Position numbers and translations under genes: made by a program
NCBI GenBank assembly: GCA_016720595.1
Contig: JADKKI010000033.1
Location: 62,001-126,000, forward strand
Direction: 5' to 3'
Length of the DNA: 64,000 nt
Source of the DNA: Myxococcales bacterium
Lineage (GTDB): Bacteria > Myxococcota_A > Polyangia > Haliangiales > Haliangiaceae
The notes under the pieces: model-generated
What the model saw: only the letters and a program-made list of their open reading frames with translations
Databases searched by the model: none
What the model was told of the DNA's origin: nothing
Part shown: piece after piece, positions 22,062 through 32,229 of the stretch
Layout of the letters: the number at the start of each line of letters is the position of its first letter
Numbering within the stretch: the first letter of the stretch is position 1

Positions 22062-23280
22062 GCCTGGCGGCCTCGCTGGACTCGGTGAGCCGGCGGCGGC
22101 GCGCGGGCGCGGTGACGAGCAGCGCGAGCGCCACCACGGCGGCCAGACCCAGGCAGCCGAACCACAGCACGTTCGGGCCCTCGTGCTCCCAGATCCACGT
22201 GCCGAGCTTGGGGGCGAGCATCGTCGAGCAGCCCCACGCGAGGACCAGCGCGCTCTGATAGCGCCCGCGCGCGTCGGCGGGCGCCATCGCGGCGACCAGG
22301 GCGGAGCGGGTCGGGGACTCGAGGATCTCGCCGATCGTCCATACCAACACGGCGCCGGCGTGGAACGCCAGGTTCGGCGCGAGGCCGTGCAGCGCCATGC
22401 CCGCGCCATACAGCAGTGATGCGACGGCGATCACGCGCGAGGCGTCGTAGCGCGCCGTCCACGTGCTGAGGATCGGCTGGAGCAGGATGATCAGCAGCCC
22501 GTTGAACCCGAGCACCAGGCCATAGCCGGCCGGCGAGAAGCCCTGCCAGGTCATGTGCGCCGAGAGCGGGGCGGCGGTCTGCAGCGGCAGCAGCGACATC
22601 CCCAGCGTGATCACCACGAAGGTCACGAACTGGCGATCGCGGACCCACGAGCGGCTGGGCGCGACGGGCACGGCCTCGGGTGCGGCGCGCGGGCGGGTCT
22701 CGGGGACCTTGCGCATCACGATCACGCCGAACACCGCCATCGTGATCGCATCGGCGACGAACAGGATCCGGAAGTCGAAGCTCGCCACCAGGCCACCGGC
22801 CGCTGCGGCCACGGCGAAGCCGAGGTTGATCACCCAGTACAGGAGGCCGTACGCATCGACGCGGTGCTCGGGTGGGATCACGTCGGCGACGAAGGCGAGC
22901 ACCGCGGGGCGATACAGCTCCCCGACGAAGCCGACCACGCCCACCATCACGGCGATCGTCTCGATCTCGTGCGCCATCCCGAGCCCGAGCATCGCGATCG
23001 AGCCTCCGAACAGCGAGACCAGCATCGTGATCCTGCGGCCGATGCGGTCGCTCATCTGGCCACCGACCAGTGAGGCCAGGATCTGACCGGCACCGAACAC
23101 GGCGACGACGCCGCCGGCGTCGGACACCGACAGCTGGCGCTCGTTGGTCAGGTAGATCGTCAGCAACGGCACCACGAAGCTGCCGAGCCGGTTGATCAGC
23201 GTGCCCCACCACACGTACCAGTACGCGCGTGGCGCGGCCGCGGCGACCGTCGTGAAGCGGAGGCGGAGCTCGCGCAGCAT
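22030..23280 (-). CDS. MFS transporter
   Basis: 416-residue inner-membrane transporter of the major facilitator superfamily with about 12 hydrophobic segments. Motif A between helices 2 and 3 is clear (GGQMSDRIGRR), as are RVDAYGLLYWVINLGFAVA and a second-half RSALVAAMAPADARGRYQSA, similar to MdtH-type drug exporters. Substrate unknown. The ATG overlaps the TGA of the upstream MYXO-CTERM gene (TGATG at 23282-23278), making it the last gene of a five-gene coupled run. The C-terminus is a short Arg/Ser-rich cytoplasmic tail. Confidence 0.9.
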   Translation of the reverse strand: MLRELRLRFTTVAAAAPRAYWYVWWGTLINRLGSFVVPLLTIYLTNERQLSVSDAGGVVAVFGAGQILASLVGGQMSDRIGRRITMLVSLFGGSIAMLGLGMAHEIETIAVMVGVVGFVGELYRPAVLAFVADVIPPEHRVDAYGLLYWVINLGFAVAAAAGGLVASFDFRILFVADAITMAVFGVIVMRKVPETRPRAAPEAVPVAPSRSWVRDRQFVTFVVITLGMSLLPLQTAAPLSAHMTWQGFSPAGYGLVLGFNGLLIILLQPILSTWTARYDASRVIAVASLLYGAGMALHGLAPNLAFHAGAVLVWTIGEILESPTRSALVAAMAPADARGRYQSALVLAWGCSTMLAPKLGTWIWEHEGPNVLWFGCLGLAAVVALALLVTAPARRRRLTESSEAARLSDRRPSGSS

Positions 23281-25796
23281 CAGCGTCGACGACGGCGCAG
23301 CAGGACGCAGCCGAGCGCGAGGCCGATCACGATCCCGCCGGAAGGTTCGCGCGTGGAGCAGCCGCTGCAGCCATAGAAGCTCTTCGGATCGAGCCCGTTC
23401 CCCACGCCGCCGTCGCCGTCACCACTGCCGCTGACCCCTTCACCCGAGAGCGCGATCTGGAGAGGTGCTGCGAGCTGCATCGAGGTGATGCTCAACGTCT
23501 TCGTATAGAAGCCGAGCTTGGTGGGGTGGAAGCCCACGCTGAACGTGACCGCCTCGCCGGGCGCGAGGTTGTGCGGGAAGTCGGTGGAGTCCAGCGTGAA
23601 CGGAGCCTCGAGGTTGAGGTCATCGAGGACGAACGGCACCGTGTCGCAGTTCTGCAGCGTGACGCTCTGACCGTTCATCCGATCGAGGTGGATCGGCACC
23701 TTGCCGAAGGACAGCGCCGAAGGGGCGATCGCGCCGCCGGCGCTGAGGAACGTGGCGCTCACCATGCTGCGCGCCTGGGTCATCCCGGCGACGTCGGTGG
23801 ACCACACCACCTCGTCGTGCTGCTCTCCTGCGATCGACTGCCGCTTGGGGGTGACCGAGACCATCGCCTGACCGCCCGCGCTCACGGTCGCCGGGTACGA
23901 CGAGGGAGCCGTGAACCCGAGGTCGAACGCCGAGGTCGGCGAGTCCATCCGGGGGGCCGTCAGGCGGATCGAGGCGGTGCCCGTCGAGGTCAGCGCGAAC
24001 GGGCTGCCGGTCGTGGCGGCATTGATGCAGAACGTGCCGAGCGAGGTCGTCGGCGGCACGCTGAAGCTCGCGGTGACCACCTTGCCCGAGATCGGGATCC
24101 GGAGGTTTCCGCTGCTCGAGGTCACGAGGATCGCGTTCGCGAGGTCGCCATCGCTCCCCGGGGTCACCGTGAGCTGGAGCGCGACCGGCGTGCTGGCCGT
24201 ACCCGTCGGGCCGGTCAGGGTGAGCAGCGACGTCGGGGTCTCGAGGGCGTAGCCGGTGACCGAGACCGCCGTGGTGCCGAGGATCATGATCGAGGTCGGC
24301 GTGGGCGAGGTCATCGTGCGGATCTCGCCGAGCGAGAGCGTCGTCGGGTTCGAGTAGACCGCCATCGTCGTGCCCTGGCAGGTGGCGGAGATCGAGATCG
24401 GGGGGCTCATGAACGCATCGGGCGCGCTCGCGCTGAACGAGGTCATGAACGTGCCCGTCCCCGTGGGCGTGCAGCTCGCGGTGATCGTGGTCATGCCGCC
24501 GGCCGGCACCGTGGCCATCGTCGGCGGAGACAGCGCGAACGGCCCGGCGGGTGCGGCCACCGCGAGGGTCACATCGGTGAGATCGCGGTTGCCCTGGTTC
24601 GCGAGCTGGAACGTGACCTGCGACGCAATGTTGAGCGGCACGAGACCGAAATCGATCGCGAGGGTGCCGCCGCCCACGAGCTCGAGGGTGGCGCCGCGTC
24701 CCACGCCGCGGAGCGGGATCGACGTCGAGCGCGCCGTGGTGTCGTAGTACTGCACGAGCAGCGACGCATCGCGGGTGCCGATCGCGCTCGGATCGAACAC
24801 GACGTTCACGTCCACTGTCTGATTCGCCGCGAGGTCACACGCCGGCGGGATCGCGCTTCCCGTGCACTGGCCCGTGGTCGAATAGCTCCAGTCGCTCGCC
24901 GTGCTGCCCGTGATCTGGACGCCGGTGATCTGCAAGGTGCCGGCGCCCGCGTTGCGCAGGTGGACGCTGCCCGAGCCCGCTCCGTTGATCACCTCGATGT
25001 CACCCGCGTCGACGGGGTTGCCCGTCACCGAGAGCACCGGGTTGCCGGAGCTGACGCCGGTGCAGGTCATCGAGATCGAAGGGCTGGCGTACTGGTTGGT
25101 GTTGCTCGCCACGTACAGCTGCGCGGTGTGCATCCCCGTGGTCTGCGGCGTGCACTTGGCGACGAACGTCGCATCCGAGCCCTGGCTGACCCCGGAGATC
25201 GTGGCATCGCACTCGCGTGCGTCCGGGTTACACGGCGAGCCGATCTTGAAGTTCCCGTCGAGATCTGTGGTCTGGAACAACAGCTGCGTGATCGTCGTCG
25301 GGCTGTTGTTATGGACGGCCATCGCCTGCGTCGCGGTATCGCCGACCACGACGTTGCCGAAGTTGATCGAGCTCAGCGAAGGACCGAGGGTCGGCATCTG
25401 GCCGTACTCGCACACGCCCTCGATGTCGAAGTACGGACTCCCGAGCTTGTCGTTGACCGAGAACATGCAGCGCTTCATGCCGGTCATCGGCGCGCCGTTG
25501 CAGTGGATGGTGACCGGCACGCTGCCGCCGCCGACCACGTCGAACGGAGGATTCGTCGGCGTGGTCGCGGTGACCTCGGCATCGCACGAGGCGGCGGGCG
25601 TGATCGAGCCGACGATCAGCGTGTCCGCCTCGTCGTTCTGCAGGGTGACGAGGCCCATCGCGCCGATCGGCGAGAACGAATGGATCACGACCACCGCCGG
25701 GACGGGATGGAACAGTGGGAACCCCGGATCGGCGGCGACGATCGCGGACCCGAGCACGATCGCGGCCGCCAGGGCGCGGCGCGCGCGCTTGTTCAC
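23280..25796 (-). CDS. Hydin/ASH-like (choice-of-anchor) surface protein with MYXO-CTERM tail
   Basis: 838-residue secreted protein. The GTG at 25796 overlaps the upstream stop (GTGA) and starts a signal peptide (VNKRARRALAAAIVLGSAIV). The body is serial Ig-like beta-sandwich units of the ASH/choice-of-anchor type (SSINFGNVVVGDTATQAMAV, ALSFGKVPIHLDRMNGQSVT, TVPFVLDDLNLEAPFTL). The end is a MYXO-CTERM signal: CSGCSTREPSGGIVIG, a hydrophobic helix and RRRRR, which marks proteins for processing and surface anchoring in myxobacteria. It is about 30-35% like the adjacent 25793-28303 protein by eye, a tandem duplicate. Role likely structural or adhesive; no enzyme motif seen. Confidence 0.85.
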   Translation of the reverse strand: MNKRARRALAAAIVLGSAIVAADPGFPLFHPVPAVVVIHSFSPIGAMGLVTLQNDEADTLIVGSITPAASCDAEVTATTPTNPPFDVVGGGSVPVTIHCNGAPMTGMKRCMFSVNDKLGSPYFDIEGVCEYGQMPTLGPSLSSINFGNVVVGDTATQAMAVHNNSPTTITQLLFQTTDLDGNFKIGSPCNPDARECDATISGVSQGSDATFVAKCTPQTTGMHTAQLYVASNTNQYASPSISMTCTGVSSGNPVLSVTGNPVDAGDIEVINGAGSGSVHLRNAGAGTLQITGVQITGSTASDWSYSTTGQCTGSAIPPACDLAANQTVDVNVVFDPSAIGTRDASLLVQYYDTTARSTSIPLRGVGRGATLELVGGGTLAIDFGLVPLNIASQVTFQLANQGNRDLTDVTLAVAAPAGPFALSPPTMATVPAGGMTTITASCTPTGTGTFMTSFSASAPDAFMSPPISISATCQGTTMAVYSNPTTLSLGEIRTMTSPTPTSIMILGTTAVSVTGYALETPTSLLTLTGPTGTASTPVALQLTVTPGSDGDLANAILVTSSSGNLRIPISGKVVTASFSVPPTTSLGTFCINAATTGSPFALTSTGTASIRLTAPRMDSPTSAFDLGFTAPSSYPATVSAGGQAMVSVTPKRQSIAGEQHDEVVWSTDVAGMTQARSMVSATFLSAGGAIAPSALSFGKVPIHLDRMNGQSVTLQNCDTVPFVLDDLNLEAPFTLDSTDFPHNLAPGEAVTFSVGFHPTKLGFYTKTLSITSMQLAAPLQIALSGEGVSGSGDGDGGVGNGLDPKSFYGCSGCSTREPSGGIVIGLALGCVLLRRRRR

Positions 25797-28303
25797 CGGC
25801 GCCTCCGCCGCCGCAACAGGAACACCACCACCACCGCAGGCCACGCGTGCTGGGGCTGGGTGGTGCGGCAGTCGCACGCGTAGAAGCTCCTCGGATCGAC
25901 GGTCGTGGTGGGATCCGCGGTGCCGGTCCCGAGCAGGTCCACGCCGAGCTTGCCCTTCGACGAATCCACGGTGAGCCGCGCCATCCGCGTGCCGATCTTC
26001 GACGGCACGAAGTTCACATTGATCGTCGCAACCTGGTTGGGTGCGAGGGTCTGCGGCAGCGGTGCAGAGCTGTCGTCGCGGAAGTCCGTACCTGGATCGA
26101 TGTACGGACCTGCGAGCGTGATCGGCTCGGTGCCGCAGTTCTGGATCTTGATCAGCTTGGGCTCGCCGGGCTTGCGCAGCATCACGGTGCCGAAGTCGGC
26201 GAGCTGAGGGGCGATCGCACCGCCATCGGCGACGAACTGCGCGGTCACGATCGTGTGCGGCGCCGTCTGGCCGGCGAGATCGGTGGCCCACACGAGATCG
26301 TCGGTCTGCGTTCCCATGAGCGTCTGCCGCAGCGGGGTGACCTCGAGCATCGCGGTCTGCCCCGCGGGGAGCTGATACGGGTAGCTGACCGGGGCCGTGT
26401 AGTTGAGCTGGAACGGCGATGCGGCCATCTTGTTCATCACCGGCTGCGTGCCGAGGCCGATCGTGGCGGTGCCGGTGGCCGTCAACCGCGCCGTGACTCC
26501 CGTGGTGGGTTGCCCGACGCAGAAGCTGCCGACCATCAGGGTCGCTGGATAGTCGATCGAAGCGGTGACCACCTTGCCGGTGACCGGGATCTGGAGCGTG
26601 TCCCCGGCGGTGACCTCGATCGTGCCGTCCAGATCGTGATCCGTCGTGGCGTTGACGGTCAGATCGAACGTCGATGGCGTGGCCATCGTGATCGAGCTCG
26701 AGCTCGGAGCTCCGATGGACATGCCCTGAACCGCGGACACGAGTGCGGGATTCGAGGTGATGGTCAGTGGGGCGCCGGCCGTCTTCAGTGCGATCGTCCG
26801 GGTCACGAGCGGGCTCCCGGTGCGGATCTCGCCGAGCTGGATGGTGGAGGGCACCGCGAACAGGCTGCCGGCCGTGCCGGTGCAGCGGACGGCGATCGAG
26901 ATCGGGCTGCCGGTGAACGCGGTGGGCGCGGTGATGTCGAGCGTGCCGAGATAGACATCGGCGGCGGTCGGCGTGCAGCTCACGGTGATCTGGCGCATCC
27001 CCGCCGCGGCGATCATCGTCGGCGCCGGCGTCACCCCGAGCTGGGAGCCGGTCTGGGAGATCGTGAGGTTCACGGGGTCCAGCGCGAGGTTGCCGTCGTT
27101 GCGAAGATCGAACGTCGCCATCGTCGTGATGCCGATCGGGGACGTGCCGAGGTCGAGCATCGCCGGGGTCCCCAGGTTCGTGGACAGCGCGAGGGTCGCG
27201 GCTTGCCCCGTGCCGTGCAGCACCAGCTGGTACATCGGATCGTTCGGATCGTCCGAGGTGATCGTCAGGATCTTGTCGCGGGTCCCGATCCCCGTCGGTG
27301 TGAACGTCGTCGCGATGTCGAAGCCGCCGTCGTTCGGCATCACGGTGCAGCTTCCCGTGGAGCAGTTGCCGGTGATCGAGTACGTCCAGTCCGAGTTGCC
27401 CGTGGGCACGATCGAGGAGATGTGGAGGTCCGCCGCCCCGATGTTGCTGACGTGCACCATCGTCGGCAGCGGCCCCATCGAGATCGGCTGGCTGAGCGAG
27501 ACGCTCGCCGGATTGACCGACATCGCGGGGTCTCCAGCGACCTGCGTGCCAGTGCAGCTGAGGAGGATCGGCGGCATCAACTTGGTACCGGCGTTGCCCA
27601 CGACGTGGAGCGGCGCCATGTGCATACCGATGGTCTGGGGCGAGCAGGTCAGCGAGACCGAGAACGTGCCGCCCGGAGGCACGACCACGGCCGCGTCACA
27701 CCCGGGACCATCCGCGGGGCACGGGGCGCCGACCTTGAAGTTGCCGTCCTGATCGCCGATCTGGATCGAGACCAGGCTCGACTGCGGGTTCCCCGCCGGG
27801 TTCGTGATCATCACGACCTGGGGCGCGCTGGTCTGCCCGACCTGGGTGTTCGGGAACATCACGCCGGTCTTCGACGGCATGAACATCGTCGAGCCCTCGG
27901 TGATGCACAGGCCGGTGTAGCTGGTGTAGATCTGCCCGCCGGCGCCGGTGACGTGCTGCTGGCAGCGCCGGATCCCGTAGCTCGCCGAGGCCGTGCATCC
28001 GATGCCGACGGTGTGAGTGGCGTTGAACCCCGGGATCGTGAACGTCGGCGGGGGGCTCCCGAACCCGGTGACGCCCGACGCGCTGCACGAGGCGTCGGGC
28101 GAGATCGCCATCACGATCGCCGACGTGTCGCCGGTGTTGGTGAGGGTCCCAGCGCTGCTGCCCGTGCCATTCAGGGACAGGTGGACCTCGATCACCGACG
28201 GCTGAACCGAGAGGCTGATCCCGGCGGCGGCGAGCACGAGCGAGGCCGTGCCGAGCACGATCGCGGCGGCGACGGAGCGATGGATCCAGCGTGCGCGCGT
28301 CAC
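25793..28303 (-). CDS. Hydin/ASH-like (choice-of-anchor) surface protein with MYXO-CTERM tail, paralogue
   Basis: 836-residue secreted protein, paralogue of the next gene. The GTG at 28303 overlaps the stop of the beta-barrel gene (GTGA) and encodes VTRARWIHRSVAAAIVLGTA, a signal peptide. Repeated ASH-like units include MFPNTQVGQTSAPQVVMITN and LADFGTVMLRKPGEPKLIKI. Shared with the paralogue are SxTCSPQT-like loops, a Cys-rich N-terminal part and a closing DPRSFYACDCRT. The MYXO-CTERM tail has Cys residues, a hydrophobic helix (WPAVVVVFLL) and RRRRRR. The paired arrangement and strict coupling suggest the two paralogues work together, perhaps as a hetero-oligomer, which is inference. Confidence 0.85.
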   Translation of the reverse strand: MTRARWIHRSVAAAIVLGTASLVLAAAGISLSVQPSVIEVHLSLNGTGSSAGTLTNTGDTSAIVMAISPDASCSASGVTGFGSPPPTFTIPGFNATHTVGIGCTASASYGIRRCQQHVTGAGGQIYTSYTGLCITEGSTMFMPSKTGVMFPNTQVGQTSAPQVVMITNPAGNPQSSLVSIQIGDQDGNFKVGAPCPADGPGCDAAVVVPPGGTFSVSLTCSPQTIGMHMAPLHVVGNAGTKLMPPILLSCTGTQVAGDPAMSVNPASVSLSQPISMGPLPTMVHVSNIGAADLHISSIVPTGNSDWTYSITGNCSTGSCTVMPNDGGFDIATTFTPTGIGTRDKILTITSDDPNDPMYQLVLHGTGQAATLALSTNLGTPAMLDLGTSPIGITTMATFDLRNDGNLALDPVNLTISQTGSQLGVTPAPTMIAAAGMRQITVSCTPTAADVYLGTLDITAPTAFTGSPISIAVRCTGTAGSLFAVPSTIQLGEIRTGSPLVTRTIALKTAGAPLTITSNPALVSAVQGMSIGAPSSSSITMATPSTFDLTVNATTDHDLDGTIEVTAGDTLQIPVTGKVVTASIDYPATLMVGSFCVGQPTTGVTARLTATGTATIGLGTQPVMNKMAASPFQLNYTAPVSYPYQLPAGQTAMLEVTPLRQTLMGTQTDDLVWATDLAGQTAPHTIVTAQFVADGGAIAPQLADFGTVMLRKPGEPKLIKIQNCGTEPITLAGPYIDPGTDFRDDSSAPLPQTLAPNQVATINVNFVPSKIGTRMARLTVDSSKGKLGVDLLGTGTADPTTTVDPRSFYACDCRTTQPQHAWPAVVVVFLLRRRRRR

Positions 28304-29669
28304 AGGCGTCCGATCACGCCGAGCGTCGGCACCAGGATGTTGGCATCGAGCCCGGTCTCCGCCGGATCGACGAAGAAGTGCTCGTAGCCGAGGTCGCCCG
28401 TCACGCTCAGGTGGCCGTTGATCATCAGCTCCACGCCCACCGCGCCGCGCAGCCCGACGGCGAGCTTGGTCGAGGTCTCGCCCATGGTGTTGGTCTGGTC
28501 GTACGCGAATCCGGGCATCCCGAGGCCGACGTACGGGCGCATCCACGAGGTGAACAACCGGTAGCGGAGCCCGAGGTAGCCACCCGTCGAATCGGACTTG
28601 AGGACCATCAGCTCGGCCTCGAGGTGCCCCTTCGAGATCGCGAGCCCGAGCGCACCGGCGAACCCACGCCCTTCACCATCGATCCGCACGGCCGCGATCA
28701 CGCCCGAGCTGATCGAGTCGTCATCGTCGCGGAGGATCACGACTCCGCTGGAGCCCACCTCGTAGCGCGGGACGATCGGCGCGATCTCGGCGCCCGCGAA
28801 GCCGGTCCGCGCCTTGCGGCCACGGCCCGTCCCGCTATCGGCGGTGTACTGGGTGCCGGTGATCAACCAGCCGTCGACGTGCTCGGGCGGGGCGGCGATC
28901 AGCGCTGGGTTGAGATCGGGGTTGGTGGCCAGCTTGGGATTGGTCGGGTTGGTCGGGTTGGTCGGGTTGGTCGGATTGGTCGGGTTGGTCGGATTGGTCG
29001 GCAGCTCCGGAGCCTCGACCTTGACGGTCGCCGAGACCTCCTTGTTCTCGCCCTCGAAGCCGTTGACGGTGAGCTCGTTCGCGCTGGTGCTCTTCTTCAC
29101 GCGCACCAGGTGGATGCCCGGGCGGACGCGCGTCAGGAGCGAGCTGCCGACCGGGATGAACGGTCCGGCGTCGATCGACACGTCGGAGCCGCTCGGGAAC
29201 ACGCGCACCGTCAGGATCGTCAGCTGCTCGTCGAGGCGAAGCAGCAGCTCCTTGACCTCGGCCACGCGCTCGGCGCCGGTCGCGGGATCGAGGAGGTAGC
29301 GCTGGTAGGTGTTCGCGGCGTCGGCGAGGCGGCCCATCTCGCGCAGCGTGGAGCCGATGTTCAGGAGGATCTTCGGGCTCGGGAACTTGGTGTACGCCTC
29401 GAGGAAGTTGGCCAGCGCCTGATCGTACGCCCTCGCCTGGAGCTGCTTGACGCCCTCCACCATCAGCGCCTGCGCGAGGGCACGGATCGCCGGATCCTCG
29501 ACGGGGATCGCCGGATCCTGGGTGATCGCCGTCAGCGTCTCGGTGAGCTGCTTGTCATCGCGGACCGGCGCGAGCGGCGCGGCGAGGTCGCCCGTGGGCT
29601 GGGCGCGAGCGGGCACGGCGAGGGCGACGACGGCGAGGCCGGCGAGGCCGGTGTGGACGAGGCGGGACA

Positions 29670-29670
<1 letters not shown>
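28300..29670 (-). CDS. TPR/PEGA protein with C-terminal outer-membrane beta-barrel
   Basis: 456-residue protein. A signal peptide (MSRLVHTGLAGLAVVALAVP) precedes TPR-like helices (about 60-145, YDQALANFLEAYTKFPSPKI), a PEGA-like sandwich (about 150-215, VRVFPSGSDVSIDAGPF), seven Thr-Asn-Pro repeats, and a C-terminal region of alternating strands (about 260-456) ending GVIGRL, consistent with a small beta-barrel. The ATG overlaps the TGA of the upstream kinase (TGATG; a GTG just before is the alternative), and its own stop overlaps the next GTG. It may link the kinase to surface export or anchoring of the two MYXO-CTERM proteins; that role is inferred from context only. Confidence 0.8.
28941..29003 (-). 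repeat. nine-base tandem repeat encoding Thr-Asn-Pro
   Basis: Seven copies of a nine-base unit (plus strand TGGTCGGGT with small variants) in frame inside the beta-barrel gene, forming a flexible linker between its PEGA-like and barrel parts. Being a multiple of three, copy-number change would only alter linker length. Confidence 0.85.
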
Positions 29671-31154
<1,484 letters not shown>

Positions 31155-31273
31155 AGGCTCTCGTCGGGTTCCCCCGACGGAAACCCGAGGGTACAAGCAT
31201 GCGACAACCCAGGGTTGTCTTCAACTGCAGCAGGGTAGGTAGGGGTGAGAGACGCGTGTTACCCTGCGCCGGG

Positions 31274-31639
31274 ATGCCGAGCTTTCAGCGCCATGTGTTC
31301 GTGTGCATCAACGAGCGGGCGGCGGACCATCCGCGGGGGTCCTGCAAGCTGCGGGGCGGGGTCGAGGTGCGAGATCGCCTGAAGTCCGAGCTGACCGCGC
31401 GCGGGCTGTCCAAGACGATCCGCGCCAACAACGCGGGATGTCTCGATCAATGCGAGCAGGGTGTGACGGTCGTCGTCTACCCGGAGCAGGTCTGGTACGG
31501 CCATGTCACCGTGGATGACATCGCCGAGATCGTCGAGAAGCACCTGATCGGAGGGCAGGTCGTGACGCGCCTGCTCCTGGCCGACCAGCCGCACCTCGGC
31601 GATCGGCGGACGTTCCCCGTGCTCGAGGTCGGGACATGA
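31274..31639 (+). CDS. thioredoxin-like [2Fe-2S] ferredoxin
   Basis: 121-residue electron carrier of the thioredoxin-like ferredoxin family. The four cluster ligands are Cys11, Cys24, Cys56 and Cys60, giving C-x12-C-x31-C-x3-C with the characteristic HVFVCIN and NNAGCLDQCEQG. ATG 31274 is the first start giving the conserved N-terminus PSFQRHVFVC. The ATG of the next gene overlaps its stop (ATGA). Partners are not evident; the neighbour encodes an outer-membrane protein. Confidence 0.9.
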   Translation: MPSFQRHVFVCINERAADHPRGSCKLRGGVEVRDRLKSELTARGLSKTIRANNAGCLDQCEQGVTVVVYPEQVWYGHVTVDDIAEIVEKHLIGGQVVTRLLLADQPHLGDRRTFPVLEVGT

Positions 31640-32226
31640 GGCGTACCGCGGTCGCCCTCGCGATCGCCCTGACCTCGACCGCAGTCGCCGCGCATGCGGA
31701 TCCCGAACCGGATCCAGCGGCGGCCCGCGCGGGCGATGCGAACCTCGAATCCACCGCGCACCGCCGCGGCCTCGTGTTCGGCGGCGCGCTCGGCCTCTCG
31801 CTGACGTTCGGCGGTGGCACCCCCGCCGGTGGCGGGCTGCTGCTCCGGATCGGGCAGGTCGCCACCCCGAAGACCGTGATCACGTTCACGGTCGGCGGCG
31901 ACACGCAGCTCCACAAGGTCGGCGACGAGGTGATCGCGAACAGCGTCGGCTACGGCCTCGCGGGCGGGCAGTACTGGGTGGGGCCGTCGCTGTGGGTCAG
32001 CCTCGGCCTCGGCGTTGGGAACTACCACTGCAACCAGTGCCAGAACGATGCGAAGCAGACCGTGGACACCCGGCGCGCCGGCCTCGCCAGTGGCGCGGGC
32101 ATCGGCGTCGACCTCGTGCGGTTCCACGGCGTGGTGCTCGGCCTCGAGCTGCACGGGATGACGTTGCTCGCGCGCGGCGGCATGATCACGACCGGCGGGA
32201 TGTCGCTCGGCCTCTCGTTCGACTGA
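31636..32226 (+). CDS. putative outer-membrane beta-barrel protein
   Basis: 196-residue exported protein with a signal peptide (MRRTAVALAIALTSTAVAAH) and a body of Gly-rich amphipathic strands (GLVFGGALGLSLTFGGGTPA, SLWVSLGLGVGNYHC) ending in GMSLGLSFD, with a terminal aromatic FD as expected for an outer-membrane barrel. A Cys pair (YHCNQCQND) is present mid-chain. Family unknown. It overlaps the ferredoxin stop by four bases (ATGA) and converges with the next gene at a 3-base gap. Confidence 0.72.
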   Translation: MRRTAVALAIALTSTAVAAHADPEPDPAAARAGDANLESTAHRRGLVFGGALGLSLTFGGGTPAGGGLLLRIGQVATPKTVITFTVGGDTQLHKVGDEVIANSVGYGLAGGQYWVGPSLWVSLGLGVGNYHCNQCQNDAKQTVDTRRAGLASGAGIGVDLVRFHGVVLGLELHGMTLLARGGMITTGGMSLGLSFD

Positions 32227-32229
32227 GCG

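Noticed and set aside
23526..28387. Long plus-strand open frames (785 and 890 codons) opposite the MYXO-CTERM genes
   Set aside because: Arg/Gly/Asp/His-rich mirror sequences with no signal peptide or motif; antisense to the paralogous surface proteins.
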